DNA of 62,846 nucleotides from positions 1-62,846 of the forward strand of contig CAZHXA010000009.1 in the NCBI GenBank assembly GCA_964536025.1, in the 5' to 3' direction. The notes under the pieces are model-generated. The model was given only the letters and a program-made list of their open reading frames with translations, was not told the DNA's origin and did no database searches. Shown piece by piece: positions 8,155 to 17,025 of the stretch. Made by a program: the position numbers and the translations under genes. Origin of the DNA: RGIG4576 sp964536025. Its GTDB lineage: Bacteria > Bacteroidota > Bacteroidia > Bacteroidales > Muribaculaceae. The number at the start of each line of letters is the position of its first letter. Position 1 is the stretch's first letter.

Positions 8155-9456
8155 TTATTTAACCCAGAGTTGAGGATTTAGTTTTTCTCGTTCTTTTCTT
8201 ACTTCAAAGTGTAAAATTGTTCGGTTATTGTCTTCAGGATCGGAGAATATTTTGCCTATTTTTTGATTGGCTTTTATCTTATCTCCGTTGGAAACGTATA
8301 TTTCGCTCAAGTTTACATATATTGTAAGGTAATTTCCATGTCTCACCATTACAATGGTGTTGAATCCGTCTTGGCGAAATACTGCCGACACTTTGCCATC
8401 AAAAACAGCACGAGCATCGGTTCCTTGTGGCACTTCAATGTCAATACCTCCATTGTCGGTTTGTACATATTGTAATTCGGGATGTTTGTGGCGTCCGAAT
8501 TGTCTTACAATTTTATATTGTCCACTCACAGGGAATAATAGTTTACCTTTATTACTTTCAAAACTTCCTGAGAGTTGTCTTTCGGCATCGCTCATTTGAT
8601 ATCCGGTTGTTACACTCTGTTTCTTAGAGCTTTCTTTTGCCGAAGATACGTTTTTTTGAGTTTTTTTCTCGGTTTCGGTTTTGCTCTTCTTGTTTTTTTC
8701 TGCTTCTTGTTTTGCACGCAATGCAGCTTTACGCTCTTCCTCAGCAATCAATTTAGCTAAAGCATCATCAAGTTGTTTAGCTTGTCGTTGTTTTTCGGCA
8801 AGTATGCGTTGCAGTTCTTTTCCCTCGTTCTTGAGGGAATTTATTACATTGGATTGTTGTTTACGTTTTCTTACGAGAGATAAACGCTCATTGTTTTGTT
8901 TGGCAAGTGTTGCAGCTTGCCTTTTATAGTATCGATTAACTATTGAATGTTGTTCTTTAAGTTTTTGTTGTTTTTTTTGAATTTCGATGGTTTGTTTTTT
9001 ACGCCATTCCGAATATTGTTGTAAATATCTCATGCGTCGATATGCTTGACTGAATGAATTAGCTGAAAAAATAAATAACATGCGGTCAAACGACGAAGAG
9101 CGTGCTTGAATATTTCGTAATGCATTGGAATAGCTATCCTTTAAACGTGTAATTTCTTTTTCCGTGTCTTTTATTGAGTCTTGAAGCAGTTTTAGCTTTT
9201 TGTTGATTGAATCAAGTTCATTGTTTATGTTGTCAATGTTTTTTTCGTGTAATGAAATATCGGCTTCAATGAGATTCAATCGGTTTAGCGATTGCTTGGT
9301 CTTAGCTGTGTTTGAACGAATCTTCTTGTTAGTTTCTTGAATTTCTTTTTGTGTTGTCTGTTGTTTGTGTTTTATACTTTTGGCTGTGTGCGTTTGAGCC
9401 ACTATGTTGGTAGTGGCAAAAAACAAACTTAATAATATGATGTATAAGACACGCAT
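8155..9456 (-). CDS. EnvC-like murein hydrolase activator (M23/LytM domain)
   Basis: A signal peptide ends near residue 20 (TNIVAQ), followed by a long charged coiled coil (about 25-270) and a C-terminal LytM domain (about 300-433). The zinc-ligand set is degenerate: the HxxxD motif reads Asn335xxxAsp339, the HxH region has YVN with Asn382, while His416 in LHFEV remains. This matches EnvC/NlpD-type activators, which switch on amidases at the division site rather than cutting peptidoglycan themselves. It sits 27 nt after a DUF4292 lipoprotein. The order dut, TPR, DUF4292, M23 is common in Bacteroidota. Confidence 0.85.
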   Translation of the reverse strand: MRVLYIILLSLFFATTNIVAQTHTAKSIKHKQQTTQKEIQETNKKIRSNTAKTKQSLNRLNLIEADISLHEKNIDNINNELDSINKKLKLLQDSIKDTEKEITRLKDSYSNALRNIQARSSSFDRMLFIFSANSFSQAYRRMRYLQQYSEWRKKQTIEIQKKQQKLKEQHSIVNRYYKRQAATLAKQNNERLSLVRKRKQQSNVINSLKNEGKELQRILAEKQRQAKQLDDALAKLIAEEERKAALRAKQEAEKNKKSKTETEKKTQKNVSSAKESSKKQSVTTGYQMSDAERQLSGSFESNKGKLLFPVSGQYKIVRQFGRHKHPELQYVQTDNGGIDIEVPQGTDARAVFDGKVSAVFRQDGFNTIVMVRHGNYLTIYVNLSEIYVSNGDKIKANQKIGKIFSDPEDNNRTILHFEVRKEREKLNPQLWVK

Positions 9457-9483
9457 TTTATAGTATTGATATTATTATTTGAC

Positions 9484-10317
9484 TTAAAGAGTTTTCAATA
9501 TTGATAAAAATTCTATAATAGAAACTTTTCGATAAGATTTATTCAATGATATAGTTTCTTCAACCGGACTGTCCCATTTAGTCTTTGAAGAATTCAAGTA
9601 AAGTTCCAAAGATAACTCTTTATCTTTTATTGTTGTAGAAATGTTGATGTTTTCAGCTTCACTTCCTGCCGAAGAGGTAGCATGATTACTGTAAATGGCA
9701 TTATATTGTTTAGCCGATGCTGATGGGTACACGTTTAATGCTGTGACTTGTTTATTTTTGTTTAATAAAAATTCATAAGAGAATTTATTGTTTTTATTGC
9801 GTGGTGCTATTAAGAACCCATTATTCAAAATGTCTTCTGAAATAGTGAATTTATTCAAGTTGTCGGAACTTAATGTGCCGTAGTTTAAAGAAAAAACTTT
9901 TGCAAGTAAAATATCTTGCAACGCATTTATATCAATGGGTAAGATGTGAGCCAAATCATGCAATTCTATTGATGTGTAGACTTTATTTAATTTGTTTACG
10001 ACTACAGCAGAATCGGAATTTATGAAAACTTTTGCTGCTTCAATGCCTAAGATGGGGCGTATTGAAATGTAAATACATTTATTTCTTACCATTTTAAGTT
10101 GCATTGGTGTGGAAAATGATGCGACTCCTGATATTGAAATTCTTCCGCTTGTTGATACTGAATTCCAAGTCCTATATGCTTCGGCTGTTTCTTGTAATAT
10201 GGTTTCGGAAACGAAATTTATATTATCTTCATTTCCTTGAATTGTCGTTTTTGATGATTTACAACCTGTAACTGTGAGTAATATGGTTGTAGTTATGAGT
10301 AATAAAAATTTCTTCAT
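9484..10317 (-). CDS. DUF4292 outer-membrane lipoprotein
   Basis: The product (277 residues) begins with a lipoprotein signal ending in LTVTGC (Cys19). The rest is mainly beta-strand-like and matches the DUF4292 family, which is found in Bacteroidota next to an EnvC-like gene and a TPR gene, as here. The fold is thought to resemble LolA/LolB-type lipid-binding barrels, but no function has been proven. Spacing is 11 nt from the TPR gene upstream and 27 nt to the EnvC-like gene downstream, so one transcript is likely. Confidence 0.8.
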   Translation of the reverse strand: MKKFLLLITTTILLTVTGCKSSKTTIQGNEDNINFVSETILQETAEAYRTWNSVSTSGRISISGVASFSTPMQLKMVRNKCIYISIRPILGIEAAKVFINSDSAVVVNKLNKVYTSIELHDLAHILPIDINALQDILLAKVFSLNYGTLSSDNLNKFTISEDILNNGFLIAPRNKNNKFSYEFLLNKNKQVTALNVYPSASAKQYNAIYSNHATSSAGSEAENINISTTIKDKELSLELYLNSSKTKWDSPVEETISLNKSYRKVSIIEFLSILKTL

Positions 10318-10328
10318 GCTGTAAGTGC

Positions 10329-12071
10329 TTATTTAAAGAAAAATGTTTTGTGCTTGACTTTCTTTTCCAGCATTTTTGATTTCGAATTCAATTGATAAGC
10401 ACGTTCCCATTGAGGAATCGCTTCTTCATGTAAACCGTTCATAAATAATATGTCGCCATAGTGTTCGAGTAATTCGGCACTTTCTTGGCCTTCGGAATAT
10501 CTTATGGCGGAACGTATATAAGAGAGAGCTAAACTATATTCTCCTTTCTTAAAGAAAATCCATGCGTAAGTGTCAAGATAAGTTGGATTTTCGGGTTCAT
10601 ATTTAATGGTGAGCGAGCTCAATCGTTCTGCTTTATTTAAGTCTTTATTTGATTCGGCAAGAAAATAAGCATAGTTGTTCATTGCCATAATATTTGCCGG
10701 ATTATAATCTATAGCCATTTCGTAGTGGGCAAAAGCTTTAATTGTGTCGCCCATAGAAAAATATACGTCACCGAGACCACTTACAAGGTTTGACATAAGT
10801 TCAATATTAAGAGTGTCGGCTTTTTCAAGAGCTAAATGATACACTTCGATAGCTTTATCATATTGTTTCGTTTCATAATATGCAGGAGCTATATATTGGT
10901 ATAGGTCTATGTTATCGGGATTATATTCAAGAGCTTTATCGGCAGCACGGAATGCTTTGTCATAATTCTCGTCCATGAGATTTATGAGCATGTAATTTTT
11001 CCAACTTTCGGCATTTGTGGGTTCCAAATCAAGGACATAACCTAACTGTTCGGCAGCGTCATGATAATTTTTTATTGTAACAAGATATTGGCTGTATAAG
11101 TCATGAATGGCACTTTCGTGAGGGTGTTGCTCGATTAATACGTTGAAAAGATTGTCGATGCGTTCAGATTGTTGCTGCACGCCTGCATTTAGTTCGACTG
11201 TAACGTAGTCGGTTAATACATTTAATTTTTGTTCTACGGCGATGTCTTTGTTTATGAGAGCGTTATAGATTTGTTTGTCATAATTTATAGAATCTCCCAT
11301 AAGCTTGTAGTAATCTGCTTTGTATAAATAGACATATCCGTTGGATGGATCTATTTCGTGTGCTTTGTCGAAGTATGCCATTGCACTATCGTTTTTTGCA
11401 AATTGCATATAGATATTACCTAATAGCAAGTTGAAATCAACATTGTCGGGTGCAGAATTAAGCAATTTTTGAGCTTCTTTTATAGAACCAATGCTATCGT
11501 TTGTAGCCAGTCGCAGATTTATTTTTCTAAGGGTTATTTGTATTGAAGGTTCTTCTATAGCTTCAATTGAGTCATATAGAGCAATTGCTTTGGAAAATTC
11601 GTGATTGTCGGCATAAGAGTCGGCAAGTCTGTATTTGATTTCTTGTTTTTGAGGAAATATTTCAGCAAGTTTTTTCCACACTCTTAATGCTTCCTCGTTT
11701 TTACGTAATTTACTACACACGTTTCCATACAAGAAACTTTCATAAAGGTCTTCGGGAGTGCTGTCAAAGTGCTTTTTCATGAGAGCAACTCCTTTATCGA
11801 TATTATTTTTAGAGTTTCCATTGGAAATGAGCATGCTATAGCCTAAATGGTGAGCTATGCCGGTGTTGGTTGTGTCTAAGTCGTAGGCGTACTGTAATAG
11901 TTCTTGATAAGAATCATATTCTTCAAGAACTTTTTTATGCAAGGCTTCCAAAAACACATATTTAGATTTGCGTTTGTTGGATTCTTGTGCGTATTTATCG
12001 CTTTTCTTTGCGTTTATAGGAGAGAATAAGCCTATAAACGAAAGCAGTAATATATATTTAAAAATATTCAC
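10329..12071 (-). CDS. Exported tetratricopeptide-repeat protein
   Basis: The 580-residue protein starts with a signal peptide (MNIFKYILLLSFIGLFSPINA) and then carries TPR units throughout, for example VYLYKADYYKLMGDSINYDK and ALEYNPDNIDLYQYIAPAYY. TPR arrays are scaffolds, so it is likely a periplasmic or outer-membrane-facing assembly factor. It lies 12 nt after dut and 11 nt before the DUF4292 lipoprotein, an arrangement widely conserved in Bacteroidota. No catalytic domain is seen. Confidence 0.85.
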   Translation of the reverse strand: MNIFKYILLLSFIGLFSPINAKKSDKYAQESNKRKSKYVFLEALHKKVLEEYDSYQELLQYAYDLDTTNTGIAHHLGYSMLISNGNSKNNIDKGVALMKKHFDSTPEDLYESFLYGNVCSKLRKNEEALRVWKKLAEIFPQKQEIKYRLADSYADNHEFSKAIALYDSIEAIEEPSIQITLRKINLRLATNDSIGSIKEAQKLLNSAPDNVDFNLLLGNIYMQFAKNDSAMAYFDKAHEIDPSNGYVYLYKADYYKLMGDSINYDKQIYNALINKDIAVEQKLNVLTDYVTVELNAGVQQQSERIDNLFNVLIEQHPHESAIHDLYSQYLVTIKNYHDAAEQLGYVLDLEPTNAESWKNYMLINLMDENYDKAFRAADKALEYNPDNIDLYQYIAPAYYETKQYDKAIEVYHLALEKADTLNIELMSNLVSGLGDVYFSMGDTIKAFAHYEMAIDYNPANIMAMNNYAYFLAESNKDLNKAERLSSLTIKYEPENPTYLDTYAWIFFKKGEYSLALSYIRSAIRYSEGQESAELLEHYGDILFMNGLHEEAIPQWERAYQLNSKSKMLEKKVKHKTFFFK

Positions 12072-12083
12072 GTTATTTGCTTT

Positions 12084-12527
12084 TTATTTAACTCCGGTGT
12101 GTCCAAAACCACCTGCACCACGTTCGGTGTCATTGAGTTCTTCCACTTCTACCCATTCGGCCTTTGTGTAATTCATAATTACCATTTGGCATATTCTTTC
12201 TCCGTTGTTTATTACAAACGGTTCATTAGAAAGGTTTATGAGAATTACTCCTATTTCTCCTCTATAATCGGCATCAATTGTTCCCGGAGTGTTAAGTACT
12301 GTGATTCCTTTTTTTAAAGCCAATCCACTGCGTGGGCGTATTTCGCATTGGTATCCTTTGGGTAATTCCATATAAAGTCCTGTGGGAACTAATGTGCGTT
12401 CAAGAGGCTTAAGGGTAATAGGTTCATTTAAAAAAGCTCTTACGTCCATGCCGGCACTTTGCTCAGTGCTGTATTCAGGAGTGGGATTGGTTGATTTATT
12501 TATGATTTTTACTTTAATGGTTTCCAT
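12084..12527 (-). CDS. dut: dUTP diphosphatase
   Basis: Dut hydrolyses dUTP to dUMP, which keeps uracil out of DNA and supplies thymidylate synthesis. All five trimeric dUTPase motifs are visible in the 147 residues: AGMD (25-28), PRSG (65-68), GTIDADYRG (82-90), GERICQMVI (109-117) and the C-terminal glycine-rich RGAGGFGHTG (136-145). It is the first gene of the six-gene minus-strand run ending with the flippase. Another dNTP-cleaning gene, dgt, is divergent from it across about 170 nt. Confidence 0.96.
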   Translation of the reverse strand: METIKVKIINKSTNPTPEYSTEQSAGMDVRAFLNEPITLKPLERTLVPTGLYMELPKGYQCEIRPRSGLALKKGITVLNTPGTIDADYRGEIGVILINLSNEPFVINNGERICQMVIMNYTKAEWVEVEELNDTERGAGGFGHTGVK

Positions 12528-12552
12528 AATTCAGATAAATATATTAAATATG

Positions 12553-12560
12553 CGAAGTTA
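12553..12560 (-). promoter_or_regulatory. Possible dut -7 element (TTCG variant)
   Basis: Minus strand TAACTTCG differs from TAnnTTTG by one base. It lies 25 nt ahead of the dut start codon. The same TTCG variant occurs ahead of the genes starting at 25562 and 50955. Confidence 0.3.
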
Positions 12561-12694
12561 GTTAAAACGCATGATTTTACAAGATAATCAACATTAAAAA
12601 ATACTTAATGATAATTCTTGATGCAATTTGGATGATAGTAAGTGAGTTTTATATGCTCTTTTTTTGTAATTTAGTGCGATGATAAGAGATTTAT

Positions 12695-14041
12695 ATGGAA
12701 ATGAACAAAAATAAAATGTGTTGGGACCGTTTGATTTGTGATAAACGGTTGGGTTTGGAACATTATGCTGACAATAATAATGGTGGTATAAGGAGTGATT
12801 TTCAACGCGATTATGATCGCTTGGTCTTTTCTTCACCTTTTCGCCGATTACAAAACAAGACGCAGGTGTTTCCATTGCCGGGTAGCATATTTGTTCATAA
12901 TAGATTGACGCATAGTCTTGAGGTTTCGAGTGTGGGTAAATCGTTGGCTCGTGAAGTTTCGATTAGATTGCGAGATAAATATAAAACAGAGGATTGGGTT
13001 GGTAAACTTAATGATTTAAGCGAAATAGTGAGTGCTGCGTGCCTTGCTCACGATTTAGGGAATCCTCCGTTTGGACATTCAGGCGAAAAAGCTATAAGCA
13101 CTTTTTTTTCAGAAGGAGAAGGTGCTGAGTTGAAATCTTTATTTACGTTGGATGAGTGGAGCGATATGATACACTTTGAAGGAAATGCCAACTCTTTTCG
13201 TCAGCTTGTTCATCAGTTTGCCGGACGACGTCCCGGAGGTTTTGCGATGACTTATTCCATGCTTGCATCGATTGTGAAATATCCTTATTCATCGGCTCAT
13301 GTTAATGAAAAAGGCAAATTCGGCTTTTTTACATCCGAAAAAGCGGTGTTTGCAAAGATTGCTGAAGAATTGGGAATAATAAAAAAAGGAGATGGCGTGT
13401 ATGTGCGTCATCCGTTGGTGTATTTAGTTGAGGCAGCCGATGATATTTGCTATCAAGTAATGGATCTTGAGGATGCTCATAAATTGAAAATCGTAAGTAC
13501 TAGTGAAACAATAGATCTTATGCTTGGCTTTTTCCCCGAAGAGCGAAAAAAACGCATACTTGAAGTGATGAATAATGTGGCCGATAAGAATGAAAAAGTA
13601 GGGTATTTGCGTTCTTGTATAATAGGGCTACTTGTTCATGAATGTGCTGATGCGTTTGTATTGCATGAAGAACAAATATTGACAGGAGAATTTCAAGGTA
13701 GTTTGATTGATCATATCTCCGACCTTACGAAGAGTGCTTATAATGCCTGCTCTGCTCTTGCTTATGAGAAAATCTATCGTGCTTCTTCGGTTGTTGAAAT
13801 TGACCTTGCAGGAAATAGAATTATAGCTTTCTTGATGAAAAAACTTATTGATGCAGTGCGATTCCCTGAGAAAAATTATTCTCAATTATTGTTAAGCAAA
13901 GTTCCACCTCAATATGAGGTAGATGCACCTACATTGTTTGGCAAAATACAGGCAGTTCTCGACCATATGAGTGCTATGACCGATGTTTATGCACTTGACC
14001 TTTATCGCAAGCTCAACGGCATGTCTCTTCCGGCTGTATAA
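12695..14041 (+). CDS. dgt: Deoxyguanosinetriphosphate triphosphohydrolase-like dNTPase
   Basis: This HD-domain protein (448 residues) converts dNTPs to deoxynucleosides plus triphosphate. Metal-binding residues are visible: His73 in RLTHSLEV, the His119-Asp120 pair in CLAHDLGNPPFGHSGE, and further conserved Glu/His in the following segment. The length fits the bacterial dGTPase family. ATG at 12701 is a possible alternative start. It is divergent from dut and ends at a bidirectional terminator shared with pnp. No clear -7 element was found in front of it. Confidence 0.92.
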   Translation: MEMNKNKMCWDRLICDKRLGLEHYADNNNGGIRSDFQRDYDRLVFSSPFRRLQNKTQVFPLPGSIFVHNRLTHSLEVSSVGKSLAREVSIRLRDKYKTEDWVGKLNDLSEIVSAACLAHDLGNPPFGHSGEKAISTFFSEGEGAELKSLFTLDEWSDMIHFEGNANSFRQLVHQFAGRRPGGFAMTYSMLASIVKYPYSSAHVNEKGKFGFFTSEKAVFAKIAEELGIIKKGDGVYVRHPLVYLVEAADDICYQVMDLEDAHKLKIVSTSETIDLMLGFFPEERKKRILEVMNNVADKNEKVGYLRSCIIGLLVHECADAFVLHEEQILTGEFQGSLIDHISDLTKSAYNACSALAYEKIYRASSVVEIDLAGNRIIAFLMKKLIDAVRFPEKNYSQLLLSKVPPQYEVDAPTLFGKIQAVLDHMSAMTDVYALDLYRKLNGMSLPAV

Positions 14042-14088
14042 AAGCACAATAGGGAAGGTCTGGAAATATTGTAAAAGTATATAGTAAT

Positions 14089-14118
14089 AAAAAAGGCTGT
14101 CGATTGACAGCCTTTTTT
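14089..14118. terminator. Bidirectional terminator between dgt and pnp
   Basis: The hairpin has a perfect stem with AAAAAAGGCTGTC (14089-14101), a GATT loop, and GACAGCCTTTTTT (14106-14118). Flanking A- and T-runs let it serve both convergent genes. Confidence 0.88.
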
Positions 14119-14147
14119 ATTATAGAGTGTAATTTTTTAATACCCTC

Positions 14148-16487
14148 TTAGATAATTTCCTCATGTCCTTGTTCAGGTTGTTGAGGTTGTTCTTCGCGGT
14201 TGCGATGCTCAAAACGTTGTCCGTTGAAATCACGACGTTGTCCGCGATTATTATCACGATTTCCGTTTTCGCGACGAGGGCCACGGTTGTCATCGCGACG
14301 AGGGCCACGATTATTGTCGCGGTTTCCGTTTTCGCGACGAGGAGCACGAGGAGCACGTTCTTCCCATCCTTCAGGTTTTTCTAAAAGAGCTTTCATAGAA
14401 AGACGGAACTTACCTGTTTTCTTGTCGATTTCGATAAGTTTTACTTGTACAGTATCACCTTCTTTTATGCCACTTGTTTCCATGCTTTCAAGGCGTTCCC
14501 ATGAAATTTCGGAAATGTGAAGAAGACCTTCTTTACCCGGCATGAATTCAACGAATGCACCAAAGTCAAGAATGCTCTTAACAGTACCGGTGTAGATTTC
14601 GCCTTCTTCAGGAACAGCAATAATTGCGTTGATGCGAGCAAGTGCTGCATCAATACTGTCTTTATTGCTTGCTGCTATTTGCACTTCACCCTTACCATCA
14701 ACTTCATCAATTGTGATTGTGGCACCTGTTTCTTCTTGTATTCCTTGGATAGTTTCTCCACCTTTACCTATAACCGCACCAATAAAGTCTTTATCGATAG
14801 TAAGGCTTACGATGCGAGGAACGTGAGATTTATAATCTTCGCGTGGAGCAGGAATTGTTTGATTAATAATATTAAGAATGTGTAGACGACCTTCGCGTGC
14901 TTGTTCAAGAGCTTGAGCAAGAATTTCGTAAGAAAGTCCGTCGCACTTTATATCCATTTGAGTTGCAGTAATACCGTTTTCAGTACCTGTTACCTTGAAG
15001 TCCATATCACCTAAGTGGTCTTCGTCTCCAAGGATATCTGAAAGGACGGCATGTTTAACGTTGCCCTTATCTGTGATAAGTCCCATAGCAATACCTGCTA
15101 CCGGTTTTTTCATTTTTACGCCGGCATCAAGAAGGGCAAGACATCCTGCACATACTGTTGCCATTGATGAAGAACCGTTTGATTCAAGAATGTCGGATAC
15201 TACACGACAAGTATAAGGGAAATCGGTAGGCAACATGCTCTTTAATGCACGCCAAGCCAAGTGTCCGTGACCTATTTCGCGACGACCTACACCACGTTGA
15301 GCTTTAGCTTCTCCTGTTGAGAATGGAGGGAAATTGTAATGTAGAAGGAATTTTTCAGTTCCGTGATTAAGAACATCGTCTACAAGTTTTTCATCCAATT
15401 TTGTACCAAGAGTAACTGTGGCAAGTGATTGAGTTTCTCCACGAGTGAATACAGCCGAACCGTGAGGACCCGGAATGTAATCGGTTTCGCACCATATAGG
15501 ACGTATTTCGGTTGTTTTACGACCGTCAAGACGAATACCTTCATCAAGTATGCAACGGCGTACGGCTTCTTTTTCTACATCATGATAATAACGCTTAACA
15601 AGTGGAGTCTTTTCATCTCTTTCTTCTTCAGGAAGAGATTCGATGAATTCGTTGCAAATAGCATCAAAAGAATCGTTACGCCAATGCTTATCGTTGCTAC
15701 CTGCTTGAGCAATTTTGTATGCTTTGTCGTAACAAGCATCCCATACTTGCTTGCGTAAATCTTCGTCATTTATTTCGTGACAATATTCTCTCTTAACGGT
15801 AGCACCTGCTGCTTCGGCAAATTCCATTACAGCTTTACATTGTACCTTGATAGCTTCGTGAGCTGTTTTCAATGCTTCCAAAAGGTCGCTTTCGGAAACT
15901 TCGTTCATTTCACCTTCCACCATCATGATATTTTCGTAAGTAGCACCTACCATTAAATCCATGTCAGCTTTTTCTAATTCTTTGAAAGTGGGGTTTATGA
16001 CAAATTTTCCGTCAATGCGAGCAACACGTACTTCAGAGATAGGACCGTTAAACGGAATGTCTGATACTGCAAGAGCTGCTGATGCTGCAAGACCTGCAAG
16101 AGCATCGGGCATATCTTCGCCGTCGCTTGAGAAAAGGATAATGTTCACGAAAGTATCGGCATGATAATTTTCAGGGAACAATGGACGTAGCACACGGTCA
16201 ACAAGGCGTGCTGTCAAGATTTCATAGTCGCTTGCACGACCTTCGCGTTTAGTGAATCCACCCGGGAAACGACCAAATGCAGAAAATTTTTCTTTGTATT
16301 CAACTTGAAGAGGCATAAAGTCAACCCCTTCTCCGGCTTCTTTAGCCGAAACTACTGTCGCAAGAAGCATTGTGTTGTTCATGCGAAGTTCAACCGCTCC
16401 ATCGGCTTGCTTTGCAAGCTTTCCTGTTTCAAGGGTGATCACACGTCCGTCACCCAAATCGATGGTTTTTTTGATAGGTGTTAGCAT
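14148..16487 (-). CDS. pnp: Polyribonucleotide nucleotidyltransferase (PNPase)
   Basis: PNPase degrades RNA 3' to 5' by phosphorolysis and can add tails. The 779-residue product shows two RNase PH-like domains (about 10-215 and 310-540, with GSSSMATVCAG and GDMDFKVTGT), a KH domain with IGAVIGKGGETIQGIQEETG, and an S1 domain (about 627-700). The last 75 residues form an Arg/Asn/Gly/Asp-rich repeat tail (RRENGNRDNNRGPRRDDNRG) that is longer than in well-studied proteobacterial enzymes. It is probably monocistronic: promoter just upstream, terminator just downstream. Confidence 0.97.
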   Translation of the reverse strand: MLTPIKKTIDLGDGRVITLETGKLAKQADGAVELRMNNTMLLATVVSAKEAGEGVDFMPLQVEYKEKFSAFGRFPGGFTKREGRASDYEILTARLVDRVLRPLFPENYHADTFVNIILFSSDGEDMPDALAGLAASAALAVSDIPFNGPISEVRVARIDGKFVINPTFKELEKADMDLMVGATYENIMMVEGEMNEVSESDLLEALKTAHEAIKVQCKAVMEFAEAAGATVKREYCHEINDEDLRKQVWDACYDKAYKIAQAGSNDKHWRNDSFDAICNEFIESLPEEERDEKTPLVKRYYHDVEKEAVRRCILDEGIRLDGRKTTEIRPIWCETDYIPGPHGSAVFTRGETQSLATVTLGTKLDEKLVDDVLNHGTEKFLLHYNFPPFSTGEAKAQRGVGRREIGHGHLAWRALKSMLPTDFPYTCRVVSDILESNGSSSMATVCAGCLALLDAGVKMKKPVAGIAMGLITDKGNVKHAVLSDILGDEDHLGDMDFKVTGTENGITATQMDIKCDGLSYEILAQALEQAREGRLHILNIINQTIPAPREDYKSHVPRIVSLTIDKDFIGAVIGKGGETIQGIQEETGATITIDEVDGKGEVQIAASNKDSIDAALARINAIIAVPEEGEIYTGTVKSILDFGAFVEFMPGKEGLLHISEISWERLESMETSGIKEGDTVQVKLIEIDKKTGKFRLSMKALLEKPEGWEERAPRAPRRENGNRDNNRGPRRDDNRGPRRENGNRDNNRGQRRDFNGQRFEHRNREEQPQQPEQGHEEII
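14245..14342 (-). repeat. Direct repeat encoding the RG/RN-rich PNPase tail
   Basis: Two copies of about 35 bp (14245-14280 and 14308-14342) share CGATTATT(A/G)TC and TTTCCGTTTTCGCGACGAGG. They encode the ENGNRDNNRG peptide twice, separated by a shorter related unit. Such repeats can change length by slippage or recombination. Confidence 0.75.
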
Positions 16488-16516
16488 AAAACTATTTTTT
16501 ACATGTAAAATTCGTG

Positions 16517-16524
16517 CAAAGGTA
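16517..16524 (-). promoter_or_regulatory. pnp -7 element
   Basis: Minus strand TACCTTTG fits TAnnTTTG and lies 29 nt before the pnp start codon. No good -33 element accompanies it. Confidence 0.45.
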
Positions 16525-16717
16525 CAATATTTTTTTGACTTAATCGCCTAATTTATGGCAAATTGTGATATTTATCCGTTTTTTGAGAGTTTTCTTGTGG
16601 AAATATTACGTGAAAATTGATGACTTACTATGGATTTGTTTTAAGAAAAGGTGTGTTTCTCGTAAAAATATGAATGTGATACTTAATTTTCTTGAGTGGT
16701 AAAAAATGTTTAAGAAA

Positions 16718-16750
16718 TTATCCTATTCTTTTACAAAGAGAATAGGATAA
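16718..16750. repeat. Intergenic inverted repeat with 12-bp perfect arms
   Basis: TTATCCTATTCT (16718-16729) and AGAATAGGATAA (16739-16750) are exact reverse complements around a 9-nt spacer that can pair further by TTT/AAA. On neither strand is it followed by a long T-run, so it is not a textbook terminator. Confidence 0.7.
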
Positions 16751-16966
16751 AATAGATGAATTTTGCTCTTTGAGGAATGCTGTACAGTTATGTTTTTTTT
16801 GACACTAAGTGTAAAATGAAGGAAGTATATGTGATTAGTACAAGAGTAGGTTTTGATATTAGTGTCAATGAAGTATCCGTAAGTAATAACCGGTAAAGCA
16901 AATCAGCTGAATCAAAACAGTTTCGTATGTTACGGAATTGTTTTTTGAGCTATATTCATTATATGA

Positions 16967-17005
16967 AATAAGAGCCTGTGTTCGTGATGAATACAGGCTC
17001 TTATT
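16967..17005 (-). terminator. Hairpin behind the M3 peptidase gene
   Basis: AATAAGAGCCTGT (16967-16979) pairs with ACAGGCTCTTATT (16993-17005), with TTC/GAA extending the stem towards a GTGAT loop. It begins 21 nt after the minus-strand stop codon. The U-tract after it is weak. Confidence 0.65.
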
Positions 17006-17025
17006 GTTGTAATATAATTGTTGTT

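Larger units (their letters stand above)
16488..17025. other. 538-nt intergenic region between pnp and the M3 peptidase gene
   Basis: No convincing gene is found. It contains the pnp promoter, a strong inverted repeat at 16718-16750, a spaced 10-bp inverted repeat (TTGACACTAA at 16799-16808 and TTAGTGTCAA at 16859-16868), and a hairpin behind the M3 peptidase gene. It could hide a small RNA, but no clear promoter-plus-terminator unit on one strand was seen. Confidence 0.6.
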
